A stretch of DNA of 64,000 bases from an uncultured Chlorobiaceae bacterium. Lineage in GTDB: Bacteria > Bacteroidota > Chlorobiia > Chlorobiales > Chlorobiaceae. The position numbers and the translations under genes were made by a program. The DNA is taken from NCBI GenBank assembly GCA_903994365.1, contig CAJEXL010000009.1:1-64000 (forward strand). Reading direction: 5' to 3'. The notes beneath the pieces are model-generated. The model did no database searches and was not told the DNA's origin. It saw only the letters and a program-made list of their open reading frames with translations. Below are positions 1-7,486 of the stretch, piece after piece (position 1 is the stretch's first letter; every line of letters starts with the position of its first letter).

Positions 1-393
1 ATATTGCTCAATAGAATGGGATATGGCGAATATGTTGAAACCTCAAAGTCGCGCGATGGTGGAATAGATGGTGTGATGAATGAAGACAAGTTGGGGTTAG
101 AAAAGATTTACATCCAAGCAAAACGTTTTACAGAAAACAAAGTACAAGAAACCGACATTAGGAACTTCATTGGTGCAATGAGTGGCGATACAACGAAGGG
201 GATATTCTTTACAACGACAGACTTCGCGGAAAGCGCCCGAAAGAAGGCAAAAGATGCACATCACAAAATTATACTTCTTGACGGAGTACGACTGGTTGAT
301 TTGATGTACAAATATGGTGTTGGGGTCCAAACAAGGAATTCTTACGAAGTTAAAGCCGTGGATACTGACTTTTTTGAAATCGAAGACGTTTAA
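1..393 (+). CDS. Mrr-type restriction endonuclease, C-terminal part (5' end outside window)
   Basis: The reading frame is open from the first base, so this is the 3' part of a longer gene. The visible 130 residues match the Mrr_cat fold of type IV (methyl-directed) restriction enzymes. The catalytic series D-G-G-I-D-G (about residues 18-23) is followed by Q-A-K (about 38-40), the QxK variant of the PD-(D/E)xK nuclease site. The closing LxDGxxLxxLMxxYGVGV segment is also typical. Such enzymes cut modified foreign DNA. The stop codon lies inside the left core of an attC-like site (388-484), the arrangement expected of an integron cassette gene. Codon use is not strikingly different from the rest of the window. 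Confidence 0.85.
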   Translation: MLLNRMGYGEYVETSKSRDGGIDGVMNEDKLGLEKIYIQAKRFTENKVQETDIRNFIGAMSGDTTKGIFFTTTDFAESARKKAKDAHHKIILLDGVRLVDLMYKYGVGVQTRNSYEVKAVDTDFFEIEDV

Positions 394-484
394 CATATAG
401 TTCAACCTGACTTATTTGGCCGTCACGACCCTTGTATGCGCAAGGCTTCCCCCAGCCAAAACGCAGGTTAACTAGGCGTTAGTG
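388..484 (+). repeat. attC-like recombination site (integron cassette 3' end)
   Basis: The left core GTTTAAC (388-394) fits the R'' consensus RYYYAAC, and the right core GTTAGTG (478-484) starts with the invariant GTT. The arms TAGTTCAACCTG (398-409) and CAGGTTAACTA (464-474) pair over 11 bp, leaving C403 unpaired. An extrahelical base in this arm is the hallmark of attC. Inside, TTTGGC pairs with GCCAAA and CCTTG (431-435) with CAAGG, giving a hairpin tip. The Mrr stop codon sits in the left core. The right core deviates from RRRY at its last positions, so this is a strong candidate rather than a proven site. Confidence 0.7.
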
Positions 485-562
485 CTATACACTTATATCT
501 GGTGCAAATGCGGTGGCAAAATTATTCCGTGCTGGAAATTGACAAAAGGAGGCACTGGATGG

Positions 563-769
563 ATGAACATTACTGAATTGAGGAAAATGAGCACTTCAGA
601 ACGATTGCAAGCCATGGAGGTGCTTTGGGATAGCCTTGTATATGAAAATGATGCAGTCGAAACTCCTGAGTGGCATGAAAAAATACTTCAGGAAAGAAAA
701 GAAAAAATTGCAAGTGGGTACGCAACATTCATCTCACTCGCCGATCTCAAAAAGAGTCGCCTCCAATGA
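563..769 (+). CDS. Addiction-module antitoxin (Unstab_antitox / TIGR02574 type)
   Basis: This small 68-residue acidic protein resembles the putative addiction module component family (PF09720), antitoxins that pair with ParE/RelE toxins. Its N-terminal helix pattern S-x-x-E-R-L-x-A-M-E-x-L-W-x-S-L and the W-H-x-x-I-L-x-E-R central motif are typical. The ATG at 563 was chosen over the upstream alternative (482) because an AAAGGAGG ribosome site ends about 10 bases before it and family members begin here. Its stop overlaps the start of the following ParE-like fragment (ATGA), the usual antitoxin-toxin coupling. It probably no longer guards a working toxin, because that partner is truncated. Confidence 0.8.
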   Translation: MNITELRKMSTSERLQAMEVLWDSLVYENDAVETPEWHEKILQERKEKIASGYATFISLADLKKSRLQ

Positions 770-903
770 AAATAAATGATGTTTTCATATTGGAAGAAGC
801 AGTTGACGATTTGAATGAAGGCAAAGCATTTTACGATCTTCAGGCAACAGGTATTGGGGATTATTTCCGGGATTGTTTGATTTCAGGGAATTATGAAACG
901 TAA
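766..903 (+). pseudogene. ParE/RelE-type toxin, truncated to N-terminal 45 codons
   Basis: The frame starts at the ATGA overlap with the antitoxin and reads as the N-terminal part of a ParE-family toxin, with a typical LEEAVDDLNEGKAFYD helix and a GIGDYFRDCL segment. It stops after 45 codons, whereas family members run to about 95. The sequence changes abruptly after residue 41 and the last bases overlap the start of the PIN-domain gene at 893. The beta-sheet core and catalytic residues of the toxin are therefore missing. The likely cause is deletion or insertion joining the toxin to the next cassette. Confidence 0.7.
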
Positions 904-1375
904 GGTCTACATCGAAACATCCGTCATCAGCTACCTGACGGCTCGGCCCAGCAAGACCATTCTCGGAGCGGCTCACCAACAAATTACATTAGCTTGGTGG
1001 GAAACCCGCAGCCAGTACGACTTGGTCGTTTCTGAGTCGGTTTTACGTGAGTGCGGTGCTGGTGACCCCGATGCCGCAAAAAAGCGCCTGACTGTGTTGA
1101 ATGATGTGCCCTTGATCTTGATAACCGAACAAGCACTCGATATTGCCAACTCGCTGGTAGCGAAGGGGATTATTCCAGCCAAGGCGGCTGAAGATGCGCT
1201 CCACATTGCAATTGCCACCGTCAATGGAGTTGATTATCTTCTGACGTGGAACTGTCGGCACATTGCAAACCCCGAGATACAAAGAGGTATTGCTGCTCAC
1301 CTCGAAGAAATTGGTTTATCGCTGCCGTTCATTTGCACCCCCGAAGAACTACTTGGAGACGAAAATGTTGAATGA
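893..1375 (+). CDS. PIN-domain toxin, VapC-like
   Basis: This is a 160-residue PIN-domain protein of the VapC-like toxin group, predicted Mg-dependent ribonucleases. The opening beta strand carries E8-T-S, with glutamate where most PIN proteins have the first aspartate. Later acidic positions are in ECGAGD (about 54-59), AEDALHIA (about 99-106) and a T-W-N-C motif (about 119-122), all typical of this subfamily. AGGGA precedes the ATG. The gene overlaps the end of the truncated ParE frame by 11 bases. Its stop overlaps the start of the small partner gene at 1365, suggesting a toxin-then-antitoxin pair. Length and motifs look intact. Confidence 0.8.
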   Translation: MKRKVYIETSVISYLTARPSKTILGAAHQQITLAWWETRSQYDLVVSESVLRECGAGDPDAAKKRLTVLNDVPLILITEQALDIANSLVAKGIIPAKAAEDALHIAIATVNGVDYLLTWNCRHIANPEIQRGIAAHLEEIGLSLPFICTPEELLGDENVE

Positions 1376-1568
1376 CGAAATCTTAGATGAAGTAAGAGCT
1401 ATTCGTGATGCCCATGCAGCCAAATTTGGCTATGACTTGCAGGCCATCTATGCTGATTTGAAAAAGTCAGAAGCTGAACATATTGCCGCTGGTCATCCAT
1501 TTATTCCTGCGCCTGAGTGTCCGGTGCCTGACACTGCATTGCAGTGGACTCGCTTCGCTCACCGCTGA
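1365..1568 (+). CDS. Small partner (putative antitoxin) of the PIN-domain protein
   Basis: A 67-residue frame starts inside the end of the PIN gene. Its first 45 or so residues (EILDEVRAIRDAHAAKFGYD, then LxAIYADLKKSEAEHIAAGH) match the short conserved proteins that accompany this PIN subfamily and are presumed antitoxins. The last 15-20 residues look unlike the family. They are encoded by a hairpin region (1526-1583) that resembles a degenerate attC site, so the original C-terminus may have been replaced by read-through into the recombination site. No DNA-binding motif is evident. The assignment rests on pairing and pattern. Confidence 0.6.
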   Translation: MLNDEILDEVRAIRDAHAAKFGYDLQAIYADLKKSEAEHIAAGHPFIPAPECPVPDTALQWTRFAHR

Positions 1569-1583
1569 ATTCAGATGTTCGCA
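1526..1583 (+). repeat. Degenerate attC-like hairpin
   Basis: The arms CTGCATTGCAGTGG (1534-1547) and CCGCTGAATTCAG (1562-1574) pair along their length with one unpaired G in the left arm, one mismatch and one G-U pair. The loop contains CGCTTCGCTC, reminiscent of the loops of short attC sites. Flanking candidates for the cores are GCCTGAC (1526-1532) and GTTCGCA (1577-1583). The GTT is kept, but complementarity between the cores is poor. The position, at the 3' end of the PIN/antitoxin unit, is where a cassette attC belongs. Decay or chance remain possible. Confidence 0.4.
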
Positions 1584-1704
1584 AGTACATCTATGGAATT
1601 TAGCAGCACTCAAGCCAAGAGCCGAACACACAATTGTGCGATTCATCTCATTGCGGCAGTTGTGTTTCGTGAAAGTGCAAGACACACAGAAATCGAAGCA
1701 AGGG

Positions 1705-1808
1705 TAGTTTGCCAAAATAAAGATCCGGTTTGGTAAATGAATTTAAGCATCCATGATCACGCAGAAGATGAGCTGATATCCACGATAGAATATTACGAAG
1801 AAGCATGA
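1705..1808 (+). pseudogene. Relic of an antitoxin tail plus ParE-type toxin start
   Basis: Bases 1705-1740 decode as the tail of an Unstab_antitox protein (AKIKIRFGK then stop) and closely match the end of the intact antitoxin at 2911-2946. An overlapping ATG at 1737 opens a 23-codon frame (DHAEDELISTIEYYEEA at its end) that is the first helix of a ParE/RelE toxin, then stops at 1806. The rest of both genes is missing. The stretch 1569-1704 upstream shows no recognisable coding sequence. The relic stop TGA overlaps the ATG of the Fic frame. Confidence 0.6.
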
Positions 1809-2594
1809 TCTGGGAAGAATTAGAGCTATTACAAAAGCAATATCTTGAAACGGGATTATCGGAGGCCATTGATTATGAAAAGTTTTCAATGATGTCGATT
1901 GTGTATCATTCCACCAAAATTGAAGGCTGTTCGTTAACTGAGAATGATACGAAAGTATTGCTGGAGAATGGTGTTACAGCAAAAGGCAAACCATTGACTG
2001 ACCATATCATGGTTAAAGACCATTATGCAGCATTTCTGTTTCTTAAAGAGATTGCAAAGCAGAAAACAAAAGATAAGTATTGAGTTACTGCAACAAGTTG
2101 CGGGACTTGTGATGAAAAATACTGGTGGAGTGGTCAATACAATGTCAGGGACATTTGATACCTCATTGGGGGATTTTCGAAAGGCTCAAGTCTATGTCGA
2201 CAGAAAATATTTTCCTGATTTTTCAAAAGTTGAGGGCCTGTTGATTACACTGATTGATCATGTTAACCAAAGACTCGATAACGTTTATGATCATGAGATT
2301 TTAAAACTCTCTGCTGATCTCCATTATAACCTGGTCAATATTCATCCTTTTGGGGACGGGAATGGGCGAACATCACGATTGATGATGAATTACATTCAAA
2401 TGTATCATCAAGAACCGTTCATTAAAATATTCACAGAGGACAGAGCTGACTATATTGAGGCCTTGAATAGAACCGAAGAGCTTGAGGATATTTCCATATT
2501 CAGGGATTTTATTTGTCGTCAACAGATTAAATTTTACAAGGCCGAGATAAAAAAGTTCAAGCGAAAGGATAAAGGATTCTCGTTGCTGTTTTAG
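1805..2594 (+). pseudogene. Fic-family protein, broken by a frameshift
   Basis: Two overlapping frames together make one Fic protein. The first (1805-2083) has the N-terminal helix with an S-T-K-I-E-G motif matching the (S/T)xxxE(G/N) inhibitory helix of self-inhibited Fic proteins. The second, continuing to 2594, has the catalytic HPFGDGNGRTSR motif (from 2343) used for AMP transfer to target proteins. The frame shifts by one base in the A-rich run around 2060-2075, consistent with a single-base insertion. As written the product would end after 92 residues without an active site. A sequencing error in the A-run is the main alternative. Confidence 0.75.
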
Positions 2595-2706
2595 GCTTTA
2601 GGGGGTACAATTGTGATCGGAAAAGGTAAATAACCGCACAATCCCCGTGGAACCGTGCATTTTTAAGCCAATCTGCAGTATATTATATGAAACATGGAGG
2701 TATCCA

Positions 2707-2946
2707 ATGGCAACTATGCAGATGACAGAAAAAATTTATGAGCAGGCTTTGGATCTGCCAACAGGTGACCGGTTGATTTTAATTGATAAACTTCTTCACA
2801 GCGCTAACTTGCCGACTCAACTTGAGGTTGATAAGCTTTGGGCTGAAGAAGTTGAACGGAGAAGCAAGGATATTGAGTCTGGAAAGGCAAGACTGATTCC
2901 AGGTGAGGAGGTGTTTGGAGAAATAAAGAAAAGGTTTGGTAAATGA
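2707..2946 (+). CDS. Addiction-module antitoxin (Unstab_antitox type), second copy
   Basis: A 79-residue antitoxin of the same family as the one at 563. It has the N-terminal helix pattern ALDLPTGDRLILIDKLL, the acidic WAEEVERRSKDIESGKA segment and a basic C-terminal tail KKRFGK. The ATG at 2707 is preferred to the upstream frame opening at 2647 because GGAGG lies seven bases before it and family proteins start here. The stop overlaps (ATGA) the start of a toxin fragment at 2943. Its C-terminal coding end is near-identical to the relic at 1705-1740, so the island once held two related pairs. Confidence 0.75.
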   Translation: MATMQMTEKIYEQALDLPTGDRLILIDKLLHSANLPTQLEVDKLWAEEVERRSKDIESGKARLIPGEEVFGEIKKRFGK

Positions 2947-3035
2947 ATTTCAGCTTTCATGAACTCGCCGCAGATGAGCTTTTGGTTCGTGTTTTCCCCG
3001 TTACTCTGTGCCTTTTTGCAAAGCATCAAGAGTAA
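2943..3035 (+). pseudogene. ParE/RelE-type toxin, only the first ~13 codons remain
   Basis: The ATG overlapping the antitoxin stop opens with MNFSFHELAADEL, the first helix of a ParE-type toxin and similar to the relic at 1737. After about 14 codons the sequence no longer resembles the family and the frame ends at 3033 inside an inverted repeat. The toxin is therefore lost. This marks the right edge of the accessory island, directly before the core gene trpB2. Confidence 0.55.
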
Positions 3036-3040
3036 CGGGG
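2996..3040. terminator. Long inverted repeat between the island and trpB2
   Basis: CCCCGTTACTCT (2996-3007) and AGAGTAACGGGG (3029-3040) are perfect 12-bp complements around a 21-base loop. It lies just downstream of the trpB2 stop (minus strand) and at the end of the toxin fragment (plus strand), so it could serve as a terminator for convergent transcription. Neither side has a clean T-run, so intrinsic termination is uncertain. It may instead be a junction scar. Confidence 0.4.
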
Positions 3041-3049
3041 TGTTTGCGT

Positions 3050-4423
3050 TTATGCTTGTGGTGGAATCGGATTATCTTTGATTGCCGCAAGTGAGCGTTG
3101 CAGGAACTCTTCGGGTAGTCGGTAGTCACTGATTTTTCCTGACAAGAAGGCATCATAACCCTGAAGATCCATAAGTCCATGGCCCGACCAGTTCATGAGA
3201 ATCACCTTCTCCTTGCCCTCCTCTTTTGCCTTTTTCGCTTCACGGATGGTCTGTGCGATGGCATGTGAGGTTTCAGGAGCCGGGATGAACCCTTCGGTAT
3301 GGGCAAACAGGAGTGCCGCTTCATAGCACTCTGTCTGAGGAATAGAAGTGGCCTCAATCAGTCCAAGTTGTTTGACATGGCTCACCAGCGGCGCCATGCC
3401 ATGATAGCGCAAGCCCCCGGCATGAATAGCTGGAGGAATAAAGCCGTGGCCAAGGCTGTGCATGGCCAGCAGTGGGGTCATTTTTGCCTCATCTCCGTTA
3501 TCATACACGTATGGTCCTCTGGTGAGTGTCGGGCAGGCTTCGGGTTCTGTTGCTATAATCTGAACCTCACGGCCATGGATTTTGTCGCAGATGAAAGGGA
3601 AGCTGATACCGGCAAAGTTGGAGCCTCCACCTGCACAGCCGATGACGATATCGGGATAGAGACTGACCTTTTCGAGCTGTTTGCGGGCTTCAAGGCCGAT
3701 AATGCTCTGGTGCAGCATCACATGGTTCAGGACGCTGCCGAGGGCATAGCGGGTATCATCGCGCTGCACAGCCATCTCGATGGCTTCACTGATGGCAATG
3801 GCAAGGCTGCCAGGAGTGTCGGGTGTCTCAGCAAGAATCCGTCGTCCTGTCTCGGTTTGAGGGCTCGGGCTTGCAATGCACTCTGCCCCCCAGGTGTTCA
3901 TCATAATTTTGCGGAACGGCTTCTGGTCGAAGCTGATACGCACCATAAACACTTTACAGTCGATACCAACCAACTTGCAGCTCATGGCAAGGGCGCTGCC
4001 CCACTGGCCAGCACCAGTTTCAGTAATGAGATGCTTTATGCCAAATTGCTTGTTGTACCATGCCTGGGCCACAGCGGAATTTGGTTTGTGGCTTCCGGCA
4101 GGTGATACGCCCTCATTTTTGTAAAAAATCTTTGCCGGAGTCTTTAAGGCGGCTTCAAGTCGATGGGCTCGGTAAAGTGGTGATGGGCGCCAGAGTTTCA
4201 GAATAGCCTGCACCTCCTGTGGAATTTCAATCCATCGCTCGGTGCTCATCTCCTGCTCAATAATGTTCATCGGGAATACCTTGGCAAGGGCATCCGGCCC
4301 TATCGGGTTACCATCCGGCCCCAATGGAGGAGGCATCGGTGAAGGCAGATCGGCCTGAATGTTGTACCACTGGCGTGGCATTTCATCCTCGCTCAACAGG
4401 ATCTTTGTAAAGTCCGAACTCAT
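3050..4423 (-). CDS. trpB2: Tryptophan synthase beta chain-like protein (TrpB2)
   Basis: A 457-residue PLP enzyme of the TrpB2 branch, longer at the N-terminus than classical TrpB (about 400). The PLP lysine is K113 in GSHKPN and the phosphate cup is GGGSN at 265-269. TrpB2 proteins condense indole, or possibly phosphoserine-derived substrates, with serine to make tryptophan. In many organisms they act without a tightly bound alpha subunit. No trp genes are next to it, which fits a stand-alone indole-salvage role. It follows a tRNA-Leu on the same strand by 64 bases. The family call is firm; the physiological role is inferred. Confidence 0.92.
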   Translation of the reverse strand: MSSDFTKILLSEDEMPRQWYNIQADLPSPMPPPLGPDGNPIGPDALAKVFPMNIIEQEMSTERWIEIPQEVQAILKLWRPSPLYRAHRLEAALKTPAKIFYKNEGVSPAGSHKPNSAVAQAWYNKQFGIKHLITETGAGQWGSALAMSCKLVGIDCKVFMVRISFDQKPFRKIMMNTWGAECIASPSPQTETGRRILAETPDTPGSLAIAISEAIEMAVQRDDTRYALGSVLNHVMLHQSIIGLEARKQLEKVSLYPDIVIGCAGGGSNFAGISFPFICDKIHGREVQIIATEPEACPTLTRGPYVYDNGDEAKMTPLLAMHSLGHGFIPPAIHAGGLRYHGMAPLVSHVKQLGLIEATSIPQTECYEAALLFAHTEGFIPAPETSHAIAQTIREAKKAKEEGKEKVILMNWSGHGLMDLQGYDAFLSGKISDYRLPEEFLQRSLAAIKDNPIPPQA

Positions 4424-4486
4424 GATTGCTGTGTATTAATAAAATGAGGGAGTACTGCAAGAGATAGAAATAACAGAGCCTTTCTA

Positions 4487-4575
4487 TGGTGCCGAAGACG
4501 GGAATCGAACCCGTACGTCCATTGCTGAACACGGGATTTTAAGTCCCGGGCGTCTACCAGTTCCGCCACTTCGGC
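4487..4575 (-). tRNA. tRNA-Leu(UAA)
   Basis: On the minus strand the sequence folds into a class II tRNA of 86 bases plus an encoded CCA (4487-4489). It has a seven-base acceptor stem GCCGAAG, an anticodon stem GGGAC-type with loop anticodon UAA, a long variable arm, and a T-arm containing GGGUUCGAUUCCC-like bases. The long variable arm and UAA anticodon identify leucine. It lies 63 bases upstream of trpB2 on the same strand. Confidence 0.95.
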
Positions 4576-4678
4576 CTGCTGTGTTACGTTACAGGAGGAG
4601 CAATTTACTATCTTCACCGTGTTTCCCAAAAAAATAAATGGTTCTTGTTTTGTTCTTTTTTTGCGGTAGCACTGGATG

Positions 4679-5746
4679 TTATGAGCTGAAATGGTCGAAT
4701 CCTTTTATCGACTCCAGGTCTATTTTCATGCCATACATATCGCAAAGATGGATTCCCGACTCCGGGCCGGTGATCTCTCCTATAACCGATATTGCGTTGT
4801 TATCGGCTATTGCCTGGTATCTCTCTTTCGAGAGGGTAAAGAGTAACTGGTAATCTTCGCCGCCGGTGAGAGCCCAGGTAAGGGCATCATCCTGCAGCTC
4901 ATCAGCTATCCTGCGTGTACTTGCGTGGATCGGCAGATGGTTTTCATGTATCAAAGCGCCTGTTTTTGAATGGCGACAGAGATGCTGGAGGTCGGAGCTG
5001 AGCCCATCAGAGATGTCGATCATTGATGATGGCTGAATATGTTTCGCATGGAAGAGCCTGACGATATCGAGGCGAGCCTGGGGAAGCAACTGCTGTTGTA
5101 TCGCTTCGCGGTACTCCTTCAGGTCACTGATCACGCTTTTTGCATAGGGCTCGTTGTTTTCGATATGGTTCAGCATAATCTCTTTTTCTCGCATGAGCAA
5201 TTTCAGGCCAGCCGCAGCACCGCCAAGCGACCCGGTGACACACAGCAAATCCCCGGGTTGGGCGCCACTTCTGTGGGTGATGTGCTCAGGTGAAACTTCG
5301 CCGATCATGGTGACAGAAATGACCAGACCGGATCGTGATGAGGAGGTGTCGCCGCCCGCTATGGCAACTCCATACTCTTTTGCTGCATGACTCATGCCAA
5401 TGTAGAGCTCTTCAATCATGGCAATCGGGAATGATGCTGGCACTGCAAGTGATATCAGTGCGTAGCGGGGGAGCGCATTCATAGCGCAAATATCAGAAAC
5501 ATTGACACTTATCGCCTTGCTGCCGAGATGTTTCAGCGGGGTGGTCAGCAGATCAAAGTGTACCTGTTCTGCAAGGATATCGGTTGTTGATACCTGCAGC
5601 AGCTCTGCTGAAGGCCGGAAGACTGCGCAATCGTCACCGATTCCGGTCAGAAGCTCAGGGACAGCAGGCAGGGTTGGGGCCACAAGAGCGGCGATTCTAT
5701 CGATAAGACCAAATTCCCCGATTTCCGGTATTGCTTTAAATGGCAT
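4679..5746 (-). CDS. thiL: Thiamine-monophosphate kinase
   Basis: A 355-residue ThiL of the PurM/AIR-synthase fold, which phosphorylates thiamine monophosphate to the cofactor thiamine diphosphate. The glycine-rich GIGDDCAV motif (36-43), the S-T-T-D metal site (53-56), the GGDTSS motif near residue 150 and the DISDGL motif in the second half are all present. Length is slightly above the usual 325-345. It is a single gene divergent from ftsY (110-base gap) and no TPP riboswitch is seen upstream. Confidence 0.93.
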   Translation of the reverse strand: MPFKAIPEIGEFGLIDRIAALVAPTLPAVPELLTGIGDDCAVFRPSAELLQVSTTDILAEQVHFDLLTTPLKHLGSKAISVNVSDICAMNALPRYALISLAVPASFPIAMIEELYIGMSHAAKEYGVAIAGGDTSSSRSGLVISVTMIGEVSPEHITHRSGAQPGDLLCVTGSLGGAAAGLKLLMREKEIMLNHIENNEPYAKSVISDLKEYREAIQQQLLPQARLDIVRLFHAKHIQPSSMIDISDGLSSDLQHLCRHSKTGALIHENHLPIHASTRRIADELQDDALTWALTGGEDYQLLFTLSKERYQAIADNNAISVIGEITGPESGIHLCDMYGMKIDLESIKGFDHFSS

Positions 5747-5778
5747 ATTTTTGAGTAAATTGAACTTCGTGCAGAGTT

Positions 5779-5784
5779 TATAAT
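5779..5784 (+). promoter_or_regulatory. Possible -10 element for ftsY
   Basis: TATAAT lies in the thiL-ftsY divergent gap, about 73 bases before the ftsY start. The base run at 17-nt spacing upstream (TAAATT) is a poor -35, so the promoter is only tentative. Confidence 0.3.
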
Positions 5785-5856
5785 GTCGGACTCTTGTGCC
5801 GCACCATAGTACTGAGGTGCAACTCTTCTCAATAACAGGGACAATATCTGCTTTTT

Positions 5857-6810
5857 ATGGGTTTTTTTGACAACTTCAAACTATCAAGGCTTAAAGAGGG
5901 GCTCGAAAAAACCCGGGATACCCTTCGTGACAAGCTTTCTGTTATTACAAAAGGCAAAACAGAGATTGATGACGAGTTCCTTGAGGAGCTTGAGACTATT
6001 CTTGTTTCAGCCGATGTTGGTGTGGAGACCACCCTCGGGATTGTTGAGGCTATTACAGAGCGTGCTAAAAAAGAGACTTACCACTCTGAAGCTGAGTTAA
6101 ACAAGATGCTGATGGAGGAGATTCAGCAGATGCTTGAGGAGACCGGTGAGGAGCATCCGCTGGACTTTGAGGCTTCACTTCCGGCGAAACCTTACGTGAT
6201 TTTGATTGTCGGCGTGAATGGTGCCGGCAAGACCACAAGCGTTGCCAAGTTGGCTCATAATTACGATAAAGCTGGAAAAAAAGTGATTATAGCCGCAGCA
6301 GATACTTTCCGGGCAGCGGCTTATGAGCAGCTCCAGATATGGGCAGACAGGGCAGGTGTTCCAATGATCGGCCAGGCACAGGGTTCCGATCCGGCTTCAG
6401 TTGTGTATGACGCTGTCAGCGCTGCGGTTTCCAGAAATGCCGATGTGGTGCTTGTTGATACTGCCGGGCGTTTGCATAACAAGAGCCACTTGATGGAGGA
6501 GCTTGCAAAGATAATGCGGGTTGCCAAAAAGAGGATTCCTGAAGCTCCGCATGAGGTGTTGCTTGTTCTTGATGGCACAACCGGGCAGAATGCCGTGCAG
6601 CAGGCGAGGGAGTTTACCAAATTTGTGCAGGTGACCGGTCTTGTGGTCACCAAGCTTGATGGAACCGCCAAAGGGGGCATTGTTCTCTCCATTTCGCGTG
6701 AGCTGAAGTTACCGGTCAAGTATATTGGGGTTGGAGAAAAAATCGACGACCTTCAGTTGTTTGACCGGGCTGAGTTTGTTGCCGCGCTTCTTGGCAGAGA
6801 GTCAAAGTGA
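5857..6810 (+). CDS. ftsY: Signal recognition particle receptor FtsY
   Basis: A 317-residue SRP-family GTPase that docks SRP-ribosome complexes at the inner membrane. It has a short N-terminal NG-proximal helix domain (about 1-100) without the long acidic A-domain of E. coli. The P-loop GVNGAGKTT is at 119-127, followed by DTFRAAA (149-155), DTAGR and TKLDGTAKGG. All GTPase motifs are intact. The start ATG is at the beginning of the conserved MGFF segment. It is transcribed alone, convergent with the DUF123 gene three bases downstream. Confidence 0.96.
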   Translation: MGFFDNFKLSRLKEGLEKTRDTLRDKLSVITKGKTEIDDEFLEELETILVSADVGVETTLGIVEAITERAKKETYHSEAELNKMLMEEIQQMLEETGEEHPLDFEASLPAKPYVILIVGVNGAGKTTSVAKLAHNYDKAGKKVIIAAADTFRAAAYEQLQIWADRAGVPMIGQAQGSDPASVVYDAVSAAVSRNADVVLVDTAGRLHNKSHLMEELAKIMRVAKKRIPEAPHEVLLVLDGTTGQNAVQQAREFTKFVQVTGLVVTKLDGTAKGGIVLSISRELKLPVKYIGVGEKIDDLQLFDRAEFVAALLGRESK

Positions 6811-6813
6811 CGT

Positions 6814-7392
6814 TTAGTTGTCTCCTGTCATACCGGGTATTTGGGTGTGAAGAACTTCAAGTATTCGTTTTTGGTTGCTCAGCTTGAGGATGTGGGTACT
6901 TTTTCTGGTATCCTGAGCGCCGAGGCGTGGTGCGATAAGAGAAGTGTCATCCAGTTGCTCAAGCAGCTCTGAGAGCTTTTGCTCTATTCTCATCGGGCTG
7001 CGTATCAGTACAATATGGGTGATTTCTGCTTCGGACAGGTCGAGCAGATAATCAATATGCCAGCGGATTTTTTTAGCCGATGAATTAATCTCTCTGCTGA
7101 GAATAAATTTTTTTTCGGAGAAGAGATTCAGCATTGTATCCCTTATTCTGTGATGTTTTTTCCCGCCTGATCGTGAGGTGTGGCGGATAACTCTTCGTGC
7201 AAGTGGAGAGCCTGATCTGTTTTTACCAAGTGCAGAGCCGATGTATATGTAGTCTCCTTCGGGTATTGTGAATAACTTTCCCTTTTGAAACATGCCGAAT
7301 GCAAGTTCCACAGACTTTGAGAGATGGATCAAGAGGAGATATGAGCCCATGCGGTCGTTATTGCCAAAAAGAGTAAAATCAGAGTCTGCCAT
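6814..7392 (-). CDS. DUF123 / Uri-superfamily (GIY-YIG-like) protein
   Basis: A 192-residue protein with the DUF123 pattern: a strand MGSYLLLIHL near residues 15-24, then GDYIYIGSALG, R-R-x-x-R-H and a histidine-rich KKHHRIRD stretch, ending with LGAQDTRKSTH. DUF123 is distantly related to GIY-YIG nucleases (seen here as the Y-I-Y-I-G core), and some relatives carry endonuclease III-linked copies. Activity on DNA is therefore possible but unproven. The ATG at 7392 is preferred over a TTG at 7476 because the longer form would overlap the start region of pcm on the other strand. It ends almost against ftsY. Confidence 0.75.
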   Translation of the reverse strand: MADSDFTLFGNNDRMGSYLLLIHLSKSVELAFGMFQKGKLFTIPEGDYIYIGSALGKNRSGSPLARRVIRHTSRSGGKKHHRIRDTMLNLFSEKKFILSREINSSAKKIRWHIDYLLDLSEAEITHIVLIRSPMRIEQKLSELLEQLDDTSLIAPRLGAQDTRKSTHILKLSNQKRILEVLHTQIPGMTGDN

Positions 7393-7486
7393 TGTTTTTT
7401 GTTGTTTTTGATGCAATATTAGCCATTCCTGAACGGATTCGTAGAATTGTTCTTTGAATTTGAAAGGCAGGTTCAAAGTTTTTTGT

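Noticed and set aside
2597-2645. Imperfect inverted repeat after Fic as a third attC
   Set aside because: The arms pair only with two bulges and no GTT-type cores flank them.
3299-4105. 268-codon plus-strand frame opposite trpB2
   Set aside because: The minus-strand gene is full length with intact PLP motifs; this is an antisense shadow.
5747-5856. TPP riboswitch near thiL
   Set aside because: The gap is 110 bases and shows none of the conserved THI-box sequence.
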